Below, piece after piece: positions 10,411-16,905 of a stretch of 16,905 bases of DNA. The stretch is taken from positions 7,149 to 24,053 of the forward strand of contig NWUY0300008209.1 in the NCBI GenBank assembly GCA_004151065.3, given 5' to 3'. The notes beneath the pieces were generated by a model. The model saw nothing but the letters and a program-made list of their open reading frames with translations. It was not told where the DNA came from and did no database searches. Each line of letters opens with the position of its first letter. Position 1 is the stretch's first letter. A program made the position numbers and the translations under genes. This stretch comes from Larix sibirica. Lineage: Eukaryota > Streptophyta > Pinopsida > Pinales > Pinaceae.

Positions 10411-11129
10411 TTATTTTATAATACACATGTTTCTTATGAAAGACCTTGATGGTGAAATCATAACTAAATCGCATTGTCATACATGGTCTTTGAATATCCT
10501 TCCTATTCACTACAATACTTTGAATCATCACATTGACAATATCCATTACAAACATGTCCATTAGTATACTCACTTTTATAGTCACTCTATATTCGAACAA
10601 AATAAATGATGACAACCCTTCTTTTTTCATATCAATACCCATTTTCCACAATACCTCTCATATTTTCTCCAAATCTCGTAATCTTCCCCTAGACATCAAA
10701 ATGCTAGTATTTACAAAATTCAAGCAACAAACACAAGCCGCACAATGAAGTATCTAAACAAATCTATAAAATTTTCAATAATGCAAAATGTGTCACATCC
10801 AACCATCATCTAGCTAAATACAATTGATTCCTAAGACAAAAAAAAAAACCACAACTTTACTCACCTAGTAAGCAACATACAACAAGCAAACATAACCTTT
10901 TCTCAATGTCCCAGCAATTCCAGTGGAATGGCCATTATATAAAGCCTTGAATCATAGGTGACTAGGCATTGAATAACAATCACAACTATATCAAAAAGTA
11001 CATGACCATATATATCCAATGGGCAATAGTGCAAAATCTATTGGCTCTATCTCTCATCCATGAGAATACAAACAAATGGGCATTTCATGGGTTCAAAGTT
11101 GCATTCTTACTTGTATAAAACACATCAGC
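10411..11129. other. Gene-free intergenic stretch
   Basis: Overlapping frames of 60-83 codons occur on both strands between 10,376 and 10,748, but none has a domain, a signal sequence or distinct composition. The plus strand here is pyrimidine- and CA-rich, which alone creates long frames by removing stops. A run of 12 A residues lies near 10,838-10,849. I see no RNA gene or mobile-element end. Confidence 0.45.
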
Positions 11130-11137
11130 CTTATCCA

Positions 11138-11515
11138 TCATCTAAGCCATTTCAAAATGCATGGTAATGATAAACAACCTCAATCTTGCACTACAGAGTC
11201 ACATGTATATAGATGTAGGGACAATCAACTTTACAAAGAGAGTGGATTTTCATTGTTATGTTATTCATCTCATACTTTTCTTTTCTAAGGGGATTTGCTT
11301 TTCAATTTGTATCCACTAATTAAATTTTGAGTTAATTTAAAATAAGTTAGTAAAGTAATGAAATCTTTAGTTTTGTTTGGGAGATGTACAATGTTCATTA
11401 TCAATTATCAAAACCATTCCAAATGAATGGTGAAAATAAACAATCTTGATTTTACATTACAATGTAAAGGTTGCCAAAACATTGTTATCTTGTTCATTTG
11501 TCTTTTGTTATTTTA
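11138..11515. repeat. Diverged direct repeat pair (~150 and ~110 bp)
   Basis: The order CCATTTCAAAATGCATGGTAA, ATAAACAACC, CAATCTTGCA, CATTGTTATGTTATTCATCT, CTTTTC in 11,138-11,290 recurs. In 11,403-11,515 it appears as CCATTCCAAATGAATGGTGA, ATAAACAATC, TTGATTTTACA, CATTGTTATCTTGTTCATTT, CTTTTG. The second copy lacks about 40 bp present in the first. It also contains a perfect 7-bp palindrome, ACCATTC/GAATGGT, at 11,413-11,431. Confidence 0.55.
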
Positions 11516-11690
11516 AAAGTTTTTTTTTTCAAATTATTTTTAATGATTAAAATTTTAAATTAATTATGTTTCAAAAATAAAATAATAAAAACAATATTTT
11601 TTATTAAAAAAATTATAATATTTATATATTTCAAATTTATTTTAAAATATATTATATACACTATTGTTTAAAATCCATTTTAAAATAGAT
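11516..11690. other. Extremely AT-rich block
   Basis: Almost no G or C occurs over about 170 bp. A 9-10-T run is followed by mixed A/T words such as AATTTTAAATTAATTA, TTTATTAAAAAAATTATAA and TTTATTTTAAAATATATTA. It could act as a matrix-attachment-like or nucleosome-poor element, but that is inference from composition alone. Confidence 0.5.
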
Positions 11691-12235
11691 TCCCAATTCC
11701 ACTTTAATTGTACAAACATTTAATAACTCACATATAATCAGAAAATATCATTTCTGTTTTAAAGTGGGTTCCCTTTTCAATCAGTCACTTATACCCATTT
11801 TAAAGTGCGGCTCCAACTCAAGTTGTACAAGTATTTTAATCCCTTTAGCATATGATAAAAAATAGTATTTCCATCCCTATAACATATGATAATAAAAAAC
11901 ATCTCCAATAAAGTCTCTTTCAATTAGGTGAAATGTTTACATTTAAAAAATAATAATGATAATTAGGTGAAATGTTAATTTTCGCCACACTCCTGGTGTA
12001 AAGCATTTTACTGTTTCCACAGTTGAGAAGCCTAACATATGATTGAGAAAGATTGAAAGGTGCAACATTTGTTCAAAGTAGATTAGGTGTAATTTTCAAT
12101 CAGAACAATTTGGTGGATTAGGTGCAATGTTCAGTTAGACCTTTTAACCACTTTGCCACTGCAGGCCTGTACAAGCATTTTAATCAATCTGTCATAAATC
12201 TTAACATATAATGACAACATAGCATATGATTAGAA
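11691..12235. other. Non-coding block with dispersed short repeats
   Basis: No gene is seen. Short families recur. TGTACAA followed by ATTTTAAT-like sequence and then CATATAAT or CATATGATA occurs near 11,709, 11,824 and 12,169. RATTAGGTG followed by AATGTT-like sequence occurs at 11,922, 11,961, 12,081 and 12,116. CACTTTGCCACTGCAGGCCT at 12,149 is an older relative of the sequence found in the 183-bp repeat downstream. Confidence 0.5.
11922..12131 (+). repeat. Four copies of RATTAGGTGNAATGTT
   Basis: Copies begin at 11922 (AATTAGGTGAAATGTT), 11961 (identical core), 12081 (GATTAGGTGTAATTTT) and 12116 (GATTAGGTGCAATGTT). Spacings are 39, 120 and 35 bp, so this is not a simple tandem array. The copies may be remnants of a degenerate repeat or a repeated protein-binding site. 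The sequence alone does not decide. Confidence 0.5.
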
Positions 12236-12714
12236 TAACTTGGGAGAGGTCAATTTTCAAATCTTTCAAACTTACAAGAAAATTGCATTCCATAACTTGG
12301 AAGAGGTCCATTTTCAAATGTTTCAAACTCATTAGAAAATTTCATCCATAACTTGGTAGAGGTCAATTTTCAAACGTTTCAAACTCACCAGAAATTGGGA
12401 GAGATCAATTTTCAAATCTTTCAAACCCAAGTGGGCTGCAGAATCTAATCCCATTAGTCACTTTGCCATTGCAAACCTATAATTTAGCATATGTTCCAGG
12501 TGATCTCGGAGAATCCACATTTACCGTTCCATAACTTGGGAGAGGTCAATTTTCAAATGTTTTAAACTCACCCGAAATTAGGAGAGATCAATTTTCAAAT
12601 CTTTCAAATCCAAGTGGGCTGCATAATTTAATCTCATTAGTCACTTTGCCATTGCAAACCTATAATCTAGTATATGTTTTAGGTGATCTCGGAGAATCCA
12701 CAGTTACCATATTA
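12236..12714 (+). repeat. Nested tandem repeats: 56-bp units and a 183-bp composite
   Basis: The unit TAACTTGGGAGAGGTCAATT followed by TTCAAATSTTTCAAAC begins at 12236, 12293, 12349 and 12532, with shorter TTGGGAGAGATCAATT copies at 12395 and 12578. Spacings are 57, 56 and 46 bp. The segment 12349-12531 (46-bp unit, second subunit, then a tail with GTGGGCTGCA, CACTTTGCCATTGCAAACCT and GGTGATCTCGGAGAATCCAC) is repeated as a whole at 12532-12714, a period of 183 bp. This is a two-level array in which an older short repeat was later duplicated together with unique sequence. No open frame of note is present. Confidence 0.85.
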
Positions 12715-12840
12715 CTAGGTAAACGTTTCGAATGCATATCAGGATACATCATCAGATCATCTCGAACAAACAACCACAGAAATCTTGCAACAAAAATCTA
12801 GCCTATGATTGGAAATTTTCATTTACATATCAATTGAGCT

Positions 12841-12930
12841 AACTAACAACTTAAAACATCCTGTAAACAGGAGATCAGAGAGCCAAACTAACATGTTAAA
12901 ACATCTTGTAAACAGGAGATCAGAATCTCA
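12841..12930 (+). repeat. Two-copy 45-bp tandem repeat
   Basis: AACTAACAACTTAAAACATC at 12841 recurs as AACTAACATGTTAAAACATC at 12886. Both are followed by CTGTAAACAGGAGATCAGA with one C/T difference. The core TCCTGT-AA-ACAGGA (12859-12872) is a perfect palindrome with a 2-nt centre in copy 1. Confidence 0.8.
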
Positions 12931-13068
12931 CAGCTAATGCTGGCCATCCTTATTAAGTTAAAACGTTGAATTCAACCCAAAAGCACAAACAAAATTCAGG
13001 TCTCACACCCAATGCTGCCCATTGAAGTTAAAATGTTCAACAATTCAACCCAAAAGCAAAATCAAATT
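12926..13068 (+). repeat. Two-copy ~75-bp imperfect tandem repeat
   Basis: TCTCACAGCTAATGCTGGCC at 12926 matches TCTCACACCCAATGCTGCCC at 13001. In both copies AAGTTAAAAYGTT and ATTCAACCCAAAAGCA follow. The second copy has small indels. It directly abuts the 45-bp duplication and lies in the region downstream of the minus-strand peptide gene. Confidence 0.75.
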
Positions 13069-13218
13069 GATACAACCAAACATAGGATTTTAATAGCAGA
13101 GCCCACTTCAAGTAGACTGGAAGCTGCTGCACAAATTACAAAATATCTGTGACACAAAACTGTACAATGCATTGATAGTAAAAAATATATATTCAACCAG
13201 ATCAAACCATACACTAAC

Positions 13219-13330
13219 TAGGTCTGCAATTTTGCTTAAATGAATCTGTCCACCAAGAGCCTTCTGACAGTTATTAGGTCTGCAATTTTGCTTAAATGAA
13301 TCTGTCCACCAAGAGCCTTCTGACAGTTAT
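13219..13330. repeat. Perfect 56-bp tandem duplication across the gene's 3' end
   Basis: Positions 13219-13274 and 13275-13330 are identical over 56 bp, with no spacer. Each copy begins TAGGTCTGCAATTTTGC and ends CTTCTGACAGTTAT. The gene-proximal copy encodes residues 83-94 and the stop codon of the minus-strand gene. The other copy lies just downstream and would sit in its 3' untranslated region. Because 56 is not a multiple of three, the second copy is out of frame. Absence of any mismatch points to a very recent event or an assembly artefact, unlike the diverged repeats nearby. Confidence 0.92.
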
Positions 13331-13576
13331 CTTGCTGCTGTAAGAAATCATTGTAGAATGATCCAAATGCTGAAGATGATTATCTCTATACTGTCCATGG
13401 CTGAATCTCGTCCGACTACGAGGAATTCGCTGCAGATTATCCAGACGACCATGGTTCTGATCCTGAACGGGCCAGAAGCTAAATTTGTCGTTGCCATGGA
13501 CAGCATTCGCCATGAAAATCATTACTAACATGAACCCAAGTACTGCTGTTTTCTTCATAGTTCTCTGTAATTCCAT
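13292..13576 (-). CDS. Small secreted peptide precursor, family unknown
   Basis: This 94-residue protein is the most credible gene in the window. The start is the first ATG after an in-frame TGA (13598-13600) and has G at -3 and +4, a favourable plant context. A second ATG is at residue 7. Residues 1-28 form a textbook signal peptide: a basic MKK stretch, a hydrophobic core (about 11-23, AVLGFMLVMIFMA), and a likely cleavage after ANA (25) or VHG (28). The mature part of about 66-69 residues has no cysteine and is rich in Arg, His, Gln and Asn, so it is basic and probably unstructured. Near the C-terminus, residues 86-89 are RRLL, which resembles the RRxL site cut by site-1-protease-type subtilases in plant propeptides such as RALF. 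I see no CLE, CEP, PSK, RGF, IDA or RALF mature motif. It could be a precursor of a short signalling peptide or a lineage-specific orphan. It appears to be a single exon, and is more GC-rich than its surroundings. Confidence 0.65.
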   Translation of the reverse strand: MELQRTMKKTAVLGFMLVMIFMANAVHGNDKFSFWPVQDQNHGRLDNLQRIPRSRTRFSHGQYRDNHLQHLDHSTMISYSSKITVRRLLVDRFI

Positions 13577-13870
13577 CTCCTCCTCCTCTTTCTGCTCTCA
13601 ATCGTCTGCCTTGCCTTGCCTTGCCTTACGTCTCTTGCTTATGGTTTTAAAGGCATCTCAACCAATTTTTCGGGAAAGTAATCGAATTCTGTAACCATCA
13701 TCCGTTCGATTTCAACAACTAATTCTGTGATTATGGTGGATTCGATGGTGAATTCTGGTGTCCTTGGGAAATGAATAACAATTATGAAACAAATTGCTTA
13801 AACTATACATAATCTAGATTGAATTCTTAACTAATGTGGCCCTTATCTGGGTTTAGAGTGGCCCATGTGT
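13577..13870 (-). promoter_or_regulatory. Likely promoter and 5' leader of the peptide gene
   Basis: Reading on the minus strand toward the ATG, a TATA-like CTTTAAAACC lies at 13652-13643. It is about 67 bp before the start codon, so transcription would begin near 13,615. The leader would contain a pentamer run (CCTTG on plus, about four units, 13607-13627) and a GA-rich AGGAGGAGGAG stretch directly before the ATG. Further out, 13,842-13,865 carries GATAAG (I-box-like), TAAACCC (telo-box-like) and TGGGCC (site-II-like) in 24 bp, a combination often found upstream of plant genes. These short motifs are suggestive only. Confidence 0.4.
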
Positions 13871-14211
13871 AATTGTCGTCTAGTGGTAATGCTTTGCTGG
13901 TAAGTAAAGGAAAAGAAAAGTAAACGATATGACCTACCTGTATATCATTTAGGCTACACGCCACATCATTTCCCTGCAAGTCTTCAAGGAGGGGCAATCA
14001 TTAGAGCATTTCTTTCCAATTAAGGATCGAAAGAGCTCTTGATTCTAGGTCATATCAAAACTCTGCAAACAACTTTTCCATATAGAATCCAATCCGAAGC
14101 CTTTATTGTATCGTGCAACTTTCTCGAAAAGGTAAAGCTGAGGCGAAAAACGATGCATGGTTGTTTTTCTGTTTTTTTTTAAGTTATTATTTTTCCACTA
14201 TTTTTTCATCT
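13871..14211. other. Intergenic stretch, no gene seen
   Basis: Base composition is more balanced than in the repeat regions and no open frame is notable. It contains a 10-bp palindrome AAGAGCTCTT near 14,032 and a T-run near 14,172-14,180. A tRNA-like GTCTAGTGGTAATGC at about 13,878 lacks a B box. It could be the distal promoter of the peptide gene. Confidence 0.35.
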
Positions 14212-14299
14212 GAATTTGAGAAAAATGGTTGAAATTGTAAATATAAGTTGTTTCTTCGGAATTTGAGAAAAATGGTTAAAATTGTAAATATAAGTTGTT
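14212..14299. repeat. Two-copy 47-bp tandem repeat
   Basis: GAATTTGAGAAAAATGGTTG at 14212 recurs at 14259 with one G/A change in the last base. Both copies are followed by AAATTGTAAATATAAGTTGTT. Copy 1 has a further TCTTCG before the second begins. The near identity indicates a fairly recent duplication. Confidence 0.9.
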
Positions 14300-14633
14300 A
14301 GGATTTCACAATTCACGTGTATTATTGTTTTAAATCCATTAATACTTTTAAAAATACAATTCCATAATAAATAATTACAATTTGACCAAAGATCTTAGCT
14401 TTGTTAAGAGAGGGTGGTGACCTTTTGGTATGATCCAATTCCAATGGATAATAATCATGCTCATGTAAGTCCATTGAGTGTGGTAAGAGACATATTTCTT
14501 AATCTTGTGGTTAAAGTTAATTTCAACTTGGCTTTGATTATCTTAGGTTCTATCTTGAATGTTGTAAGCCAACTACTATAATTATGCTCTAAATTCAAAA
14601 ATTTGTCTAAAGTTGTATTTCACCCGTGGAATT
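14300..14633. other. Intergenic stretch, no gene seen
   Basis: AT-rich sequence between the 47-bp repeat and the retroelement. I see no open frame, RNA gene or repeat of note. It ends at the left boundary of the 5' LTR, where the target-site duplication would lie, but the matching right flank is not recoverable in this window. Confidence 0.4.
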
Positions 14634-15047
14634 TGCTATCACCCTCCCTATGGGTGTAATGGGGTTCAATTGCTCATTAGTATAATAGTGGAAAAGATTC
14701 AATGTATAGTGGACTAGGTCCATTATGTTATTATTAAATAAGGCTCACTCAAGTAGTTATTAATGGATAAATGTAATGTGACCTCATTAAAAATGGTCCA
14801 CTAAGTAGTTAGGAGGTAAGAGTTGTAGTATGATCTATAAATAAGGATGGAGTCCTCCTTATGAGAATTGTGGAGAATATTTTAATTGGAGCATAGCTCA
14901 TTAGAGGTTGCCCCCTAGAGGAAGCAGGTGAACATGACTTGATTCCTCCCTTAATAGAATCAATTTGTATTAATAAAAACATGGATCATTTCAGATATCT
15001 CGTATGATCTTATATGGTTGTATTTTCATATCTAAGAAATATAATAA
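14634..15047 (+). mobile_element. 5' LTR of the retroelement
   Basis: It begins TGCTATCACCCTCCC at 14634 and is inferred to end just before the primer-binding site near 15,048, giving about 414 bp. A TATA box (TATAAATA) is at 14836-14843, so U3 is about 230 bp. A short hairpin-forming AAGGATGGAGTCCTCCTT follows near the expected transcription start. AATAAA at 14972-14977 would serve as polyadenylation signal at the end of R. The right boundary lacks a clean terminal CA and is uncertain by several bases. Confidence 0.6.
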
Positions 15048-15060
15048 TGGGTATCAAATA
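15048..15060 (+). other. Degenerate primer-binding site (initiator Met tRNA type)
   Basis: TGGGTATCAAATA resembles TGGTATCAGAGC, the site complementary to the 3' end of plant initiator methionine tRNA. It carries one inserted G and changes in the last bases. Its place, 414 bp after the LTR start, fits. Decay makes the call moderate. Confidence 0.45.
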
Positions 15061-15277
15061 ACTTTCTTGGGCCAAAGAAAAACATTTTTTTTTTAATATT
15101 TTATAGGTTTGCACAATAGAGGTCTGCAACATTTAGATACATTTTTAGTAGAATNAGATGATTCAAAAACCCTAACTTACCGAGGTCATATCTCCTAAAA
15201 TACAGTGAACCAACATCTAGAATTTTTACCATAGGCACTCACACATTAACTCCATCCCATAAAGTTTCACTATCTAA

Positions 15278-15278
15278 T

Positions 15279-15309
<31 letters not shown>

Positions 15310-15317
15310 TATATAAG
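15278..15317. repeat. TATATC / AT microsatellite
   Basis: About four TATC-TA units (ATCTATATCTATATCTATAT) run into a pure AT dinucleotide tract. It lies in the untranslated leader of the retroelement and is probably a later slippage expansion. Confidence 0.9.
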
Positions 15318-15624
15318 TTCCTCTTAGAAAAATGCATGATTTCAAAAAAAAAAAATCGCTCAAATCGGAGTCTGGGAAAGGGAGATATGGCCATTTGAAA
15401 TATTTATGTTTTCATGGTTTTTGGTGACAACTGCAGACCTTGCAGATGTCATAACTTTTGACAAGGTGATCAGATTGTAGCAAGATCAACGTTGTCGAAG
15501 AGCTAATTTTCGGTGCTTTCATATGGCATATTATATGTCATATCTCCAGGGAAACTCTAGTCCTTTATAATCCTTGCAAAATTCTATCCTCAAACCTTCC
15601 CAAAATTGAAGCATGGCAAAGTAA

Positions 15625-16349
15625 GGGCCCATACAATGGGAGAAACAAATGATGCTAGCCAAACTCTTACTAGATATGTGGGAAAATTCAAAAAAAATGT
15701 AGGCCAATTTGACATCTCTAGAGCTGAACCTTTGTACATTAAATGAAGGTTGTGCTAAATTGGAGGAGATTTTTGTTACTAATCCTCTCATCATTGAAGA
15801 GTATAAACAAGATATATATGCAAGACATGCTTTGGAGGATGATTGTGATGATTGGTATATGGATAGTTATAATCAGTGGTGTGACAACTACTTATGTATT
15901 CCTTTTAATGAATCTTATTTATCATATGAATCCCAACTTGTGGAGTAACGGCAACAATCGGTGGTTCCTACCAATTTCTAGGATGCTTCTTATACCATAG
16001 TAGATTTTTTCATTGATCCATACTTTTACTATTATATGGAGGATATCTTTTCCTATGGTTATACTTTGGATCTGCATGACCATCATGGGAATGTGATGCA
16101 TAACACTCAGAGGCTCGCGGAGCTTCAATACCATCATTGGGTTATCAGTTAGAGCACATGGACATGGGACCCAGTCTTAAGATGGCACTTATTGGACTAC
16201 CTCATCACCATGGCTCACACTAATACATGGGCACCTGAATCCATGGCCTACTTCAACATGGAGGTCAACATCCGTCCATGGGACCCTGGATTATGGTTAT
16301 ACAAATTCACATCAACTGTTGAGGGAAATTCTTTTCTAAGGGGATGGAA
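15625..16349 (+). pseudogene. Decayed tyrosine-rich retroelement reading frame
   Basis: One frame is protein-like from about 15,625 to the purine tract, some 240 codons, interrupted only by in-frame stops at 15,700, 15,946, 15,979 and 16,150. An early piece reads LLLDMWENSKK, followed by LNEGCAKLEEIF and an acidic, aromatic middle rich in Tyr, Trp, Asp and His (for example DDWYMDSYNQWCDNY and DPYFYYYMEDIF). A C-terminal piece contains RPWDPGL near 16,277-16,297. Few stops over this length in AT-rich DNA argue for former coding. No zinc knuckle, protease DTG or polymerase motif is seen. It may be a diverged Gag or an element-specific protein. The frame runs on into the 3' LTR, as in some plant retroelements. 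Confidence 0.5.
16338..16349 (+). other. Polypurine tract
   Basis: AAGGGGATGGAA is eleven purines and one T, directly adjoining the TG that opens the 3' LTR at 16350. This is the expected position and composition for the plus-strand primer, and it fixes the orientation of the element as plus. Confidence 0.65.
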
Positions 16350-16473
16350 TGTTATGACCCTCCCTATGGGTGTAAAGGGGGAATAAATTACCAATTAGTG
16401 TATTAGTGGAGACCATTCAACGTAAAGTGGTCTAGGTCCTTTATATTTGTTATTATTAAATAAGGCCCACTAT
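16350..16473 (+). mobile_element. 3' LTR, first ~124 bp only
   Basis: It opens TGTTATGACCCTCCCTATGG and follows the 5' LTR through CATTAGT/CAATTAGT, AGTGGA, GGTCTAGGTCC-like and TTATTATTAAATAAGGCYCAC. Beyond about 16,473 no alignable match to the 5' LTR (its TATA and AATAAA section) is visible. The break is two bases from an ambiguous N at 16,475. Truncation, a nested insertion or a sequence-assembly problem would all explain it. Confidence 0.6.
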
Positions 16474-16905
16474 GNGAGATGATTGGGTGTTCTAAGGGGA
16501 CTCTAATATGGTAAATCTCCTCATAGGAAATATTTTTCAACATCCTCATAGTAGGTATGCTAGATATATGAGTTTCTCATACACTTAAGAAGAGCTAGGT
16601 GTTACCCCTCATATACCATGACGATTATTTTAGATTGAATACATTGTCCATAAAAGATGCACTTGAAGTATGTGTGTTTATGTTGTTAATTTAATACATA
16701 CTTTTCATGGATTATCACCTTGTACACATGATTATCTCTTTTTCGGATGATTCCATCTAGTACATGTGGTTATTGAGGGTATTTCATATCATTGCTCACA
16801 AATTTGATTGATCATTGGTACATTTGTGGAGAGATATATGCATCAAGTAAGGGTTTTCCTAAGTTTTATTGGTTGATTATTACTTCTTGATGTGGTGAAT
16901 TAATT
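16474..16905. other. Right-edge sequence of unclear origin
   Basis: No gene is seen. If the 3' LTR were complete it should occupy roughly 16,350-16,765, but the sequence here does not resemble the corresponding 5' LTR part. Words such as CTCCTCATAG and CATCCTCATAGTAG recur near 16,520 and 16,545, and CACTTGAAGTATGTGTG lies near 16,660. It may be a second inserted element or host DNA. Confidence 0.4.

Larger units (their letters stand above)
14634..16473 (+). mobile_element. Decayed non-autonomous LTR retroelement
   Basis: Two diverged direct repeats start at 14,634 and 16,350. Both open with TGYTATSACCCTCCCTATGG and remain alignable for about 120 bp. The right copy is immediately preceded by the purine tract AAGGGGATGGAA, the hallmark of the plus-strand primer next to a 3' LTR. 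The left copy has internal LTR signals (TATA box, AATAAA) and is followed by a near match to an initiator-Met primer-binding site. The internal region is only about 1.3 kb and lacks reverse transcriptase, integrase and protease, so the element depended on others. LTR identity looks near 78-80%, so it is old. The 3' LTR breaks off after about 16,473. Confidence 0.7.

Noticed and set aside
10376-10748. Overlapping 60-83-codon frames on both strands
   Set aside because: They overlap on both strands and result from a C/A-rich plus strand with few stop words. No protein features.
13292-13576. Assignment of the peptide to the RALF family because of RRLL
   Set aside because: RALF mature peptides carry a YISY motif and four cysteines after the RRxL site. 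Here the protein ends five residues after RRLL and has no cysteine.
13485-13694. Plus-strand frame opposite the peptide gene
   Set aside because: It is antisense to the signal peptide and 5' leader and opens within the gene. Its Ser/Leu-rich product is the shadow of the GA-rich leader.
13873-13893. tRNA A-box-like GTCTAGTGGTAATGC
   Set aside because: No GGTTCGA-type B box, acceptor stem or cloverleaf follows within 80 bases.
15531-15794. Minus-strand 87-codon frame and the overlapping +2 frame at 15,743-16,000
   Set aside because: Both overlap the better plus frame, which continues across stops to the purine tract. They are shadows.
1-16905. CRISPR array, bacterial operon or organellar gene block
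   Set aside because: Repeats have two to a few copies with unequal spacing, no Shine-Dalgarno-linked frames exist, and no organellar or rRNA genes are recognisable.
1-16905. Integrated virus (pararetrovirus or geminivirus-like) sequence
   Set aside because: No reverse transcriptase, coat, movement or replication-associated protein motif is seen in any open frame; the LTR structure accounts for the only retroelement signal.

Overview
The window looks like nuclear DNA from a seed plant, most likely one with a large, repeat-rich genome such as a conifer. It is AT-rich and almost without long open frames. It holds a decayed LTR retroelement, a tRNA-derived SINE-like element and many old, diverged direct repeats. 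No ribosomal, organellar or bacterial operon signature is present. The organism is an inference from texture, since no gene in the window identifies a species.

Layout. From 1 to about 2,330 there is AT-rich intergenic DNA with a simple A/T repeat and a 40-bp tandem pair at the left edge. Two adjacent perfect hairpins lie at 2,333-2,413. From 2,414 to about 8,570 there is gene-free, repeat-like DNA with a SINE-like element on the minus strand (about 4,868-4,975), a 52-bp repeat cluster (6,850-7,010), a short gag-start-like frame (7,497) and a possible fossil LTR end (8,391). A diverged ~260-bp direct repeat pair (about 8,567-8,825 and 10,140-10,410) brackets 1.3 kb that contains an imperfect foldback. 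From 11,130 to 13,330 there is a run of unrelated local duplications at several scales, ending in a perfect 56-bp duplication.

The one convincing gene is on the minus strand at 13,292-13,576. It encodes a 94-residue, cysteine-free, basic protein with a clear N-terminal signal peptide and a C-terminal dibasic RRLL site. It looks like the precursor of a secreted peptide, but I do not recognise the family. Its stop codon and last 12 codons lie in the gene-proximal copy of the 56-bp duplication. Its likely promoter lies at 13,577-13,870, with a TATA-like box, a CCTTG pentamer run in the leader, and a GATAAG/TAAACCC/TGGGCC cluster.

The right end (14,634 to at least 16,473) is a decayed non-autonomous LTR retroelement. 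It has a ~415-bp 5' LTR with a TATA box and AATAAA, an imperfect primer-binding site of initiator-Met type, and a 1.3-kb internal region with a long tyrosine-rich frame broken by stops. It ends with a purine tract and the first ~124 bp of the 3' LTR, after which similarity to the 5' LTR stops right beside an ambiguous base. Nothing in the window forms a pathway. The interest lies in the orphan peptide gene, the duplication-prone DNA downstream of it, and the unusual retroelement.
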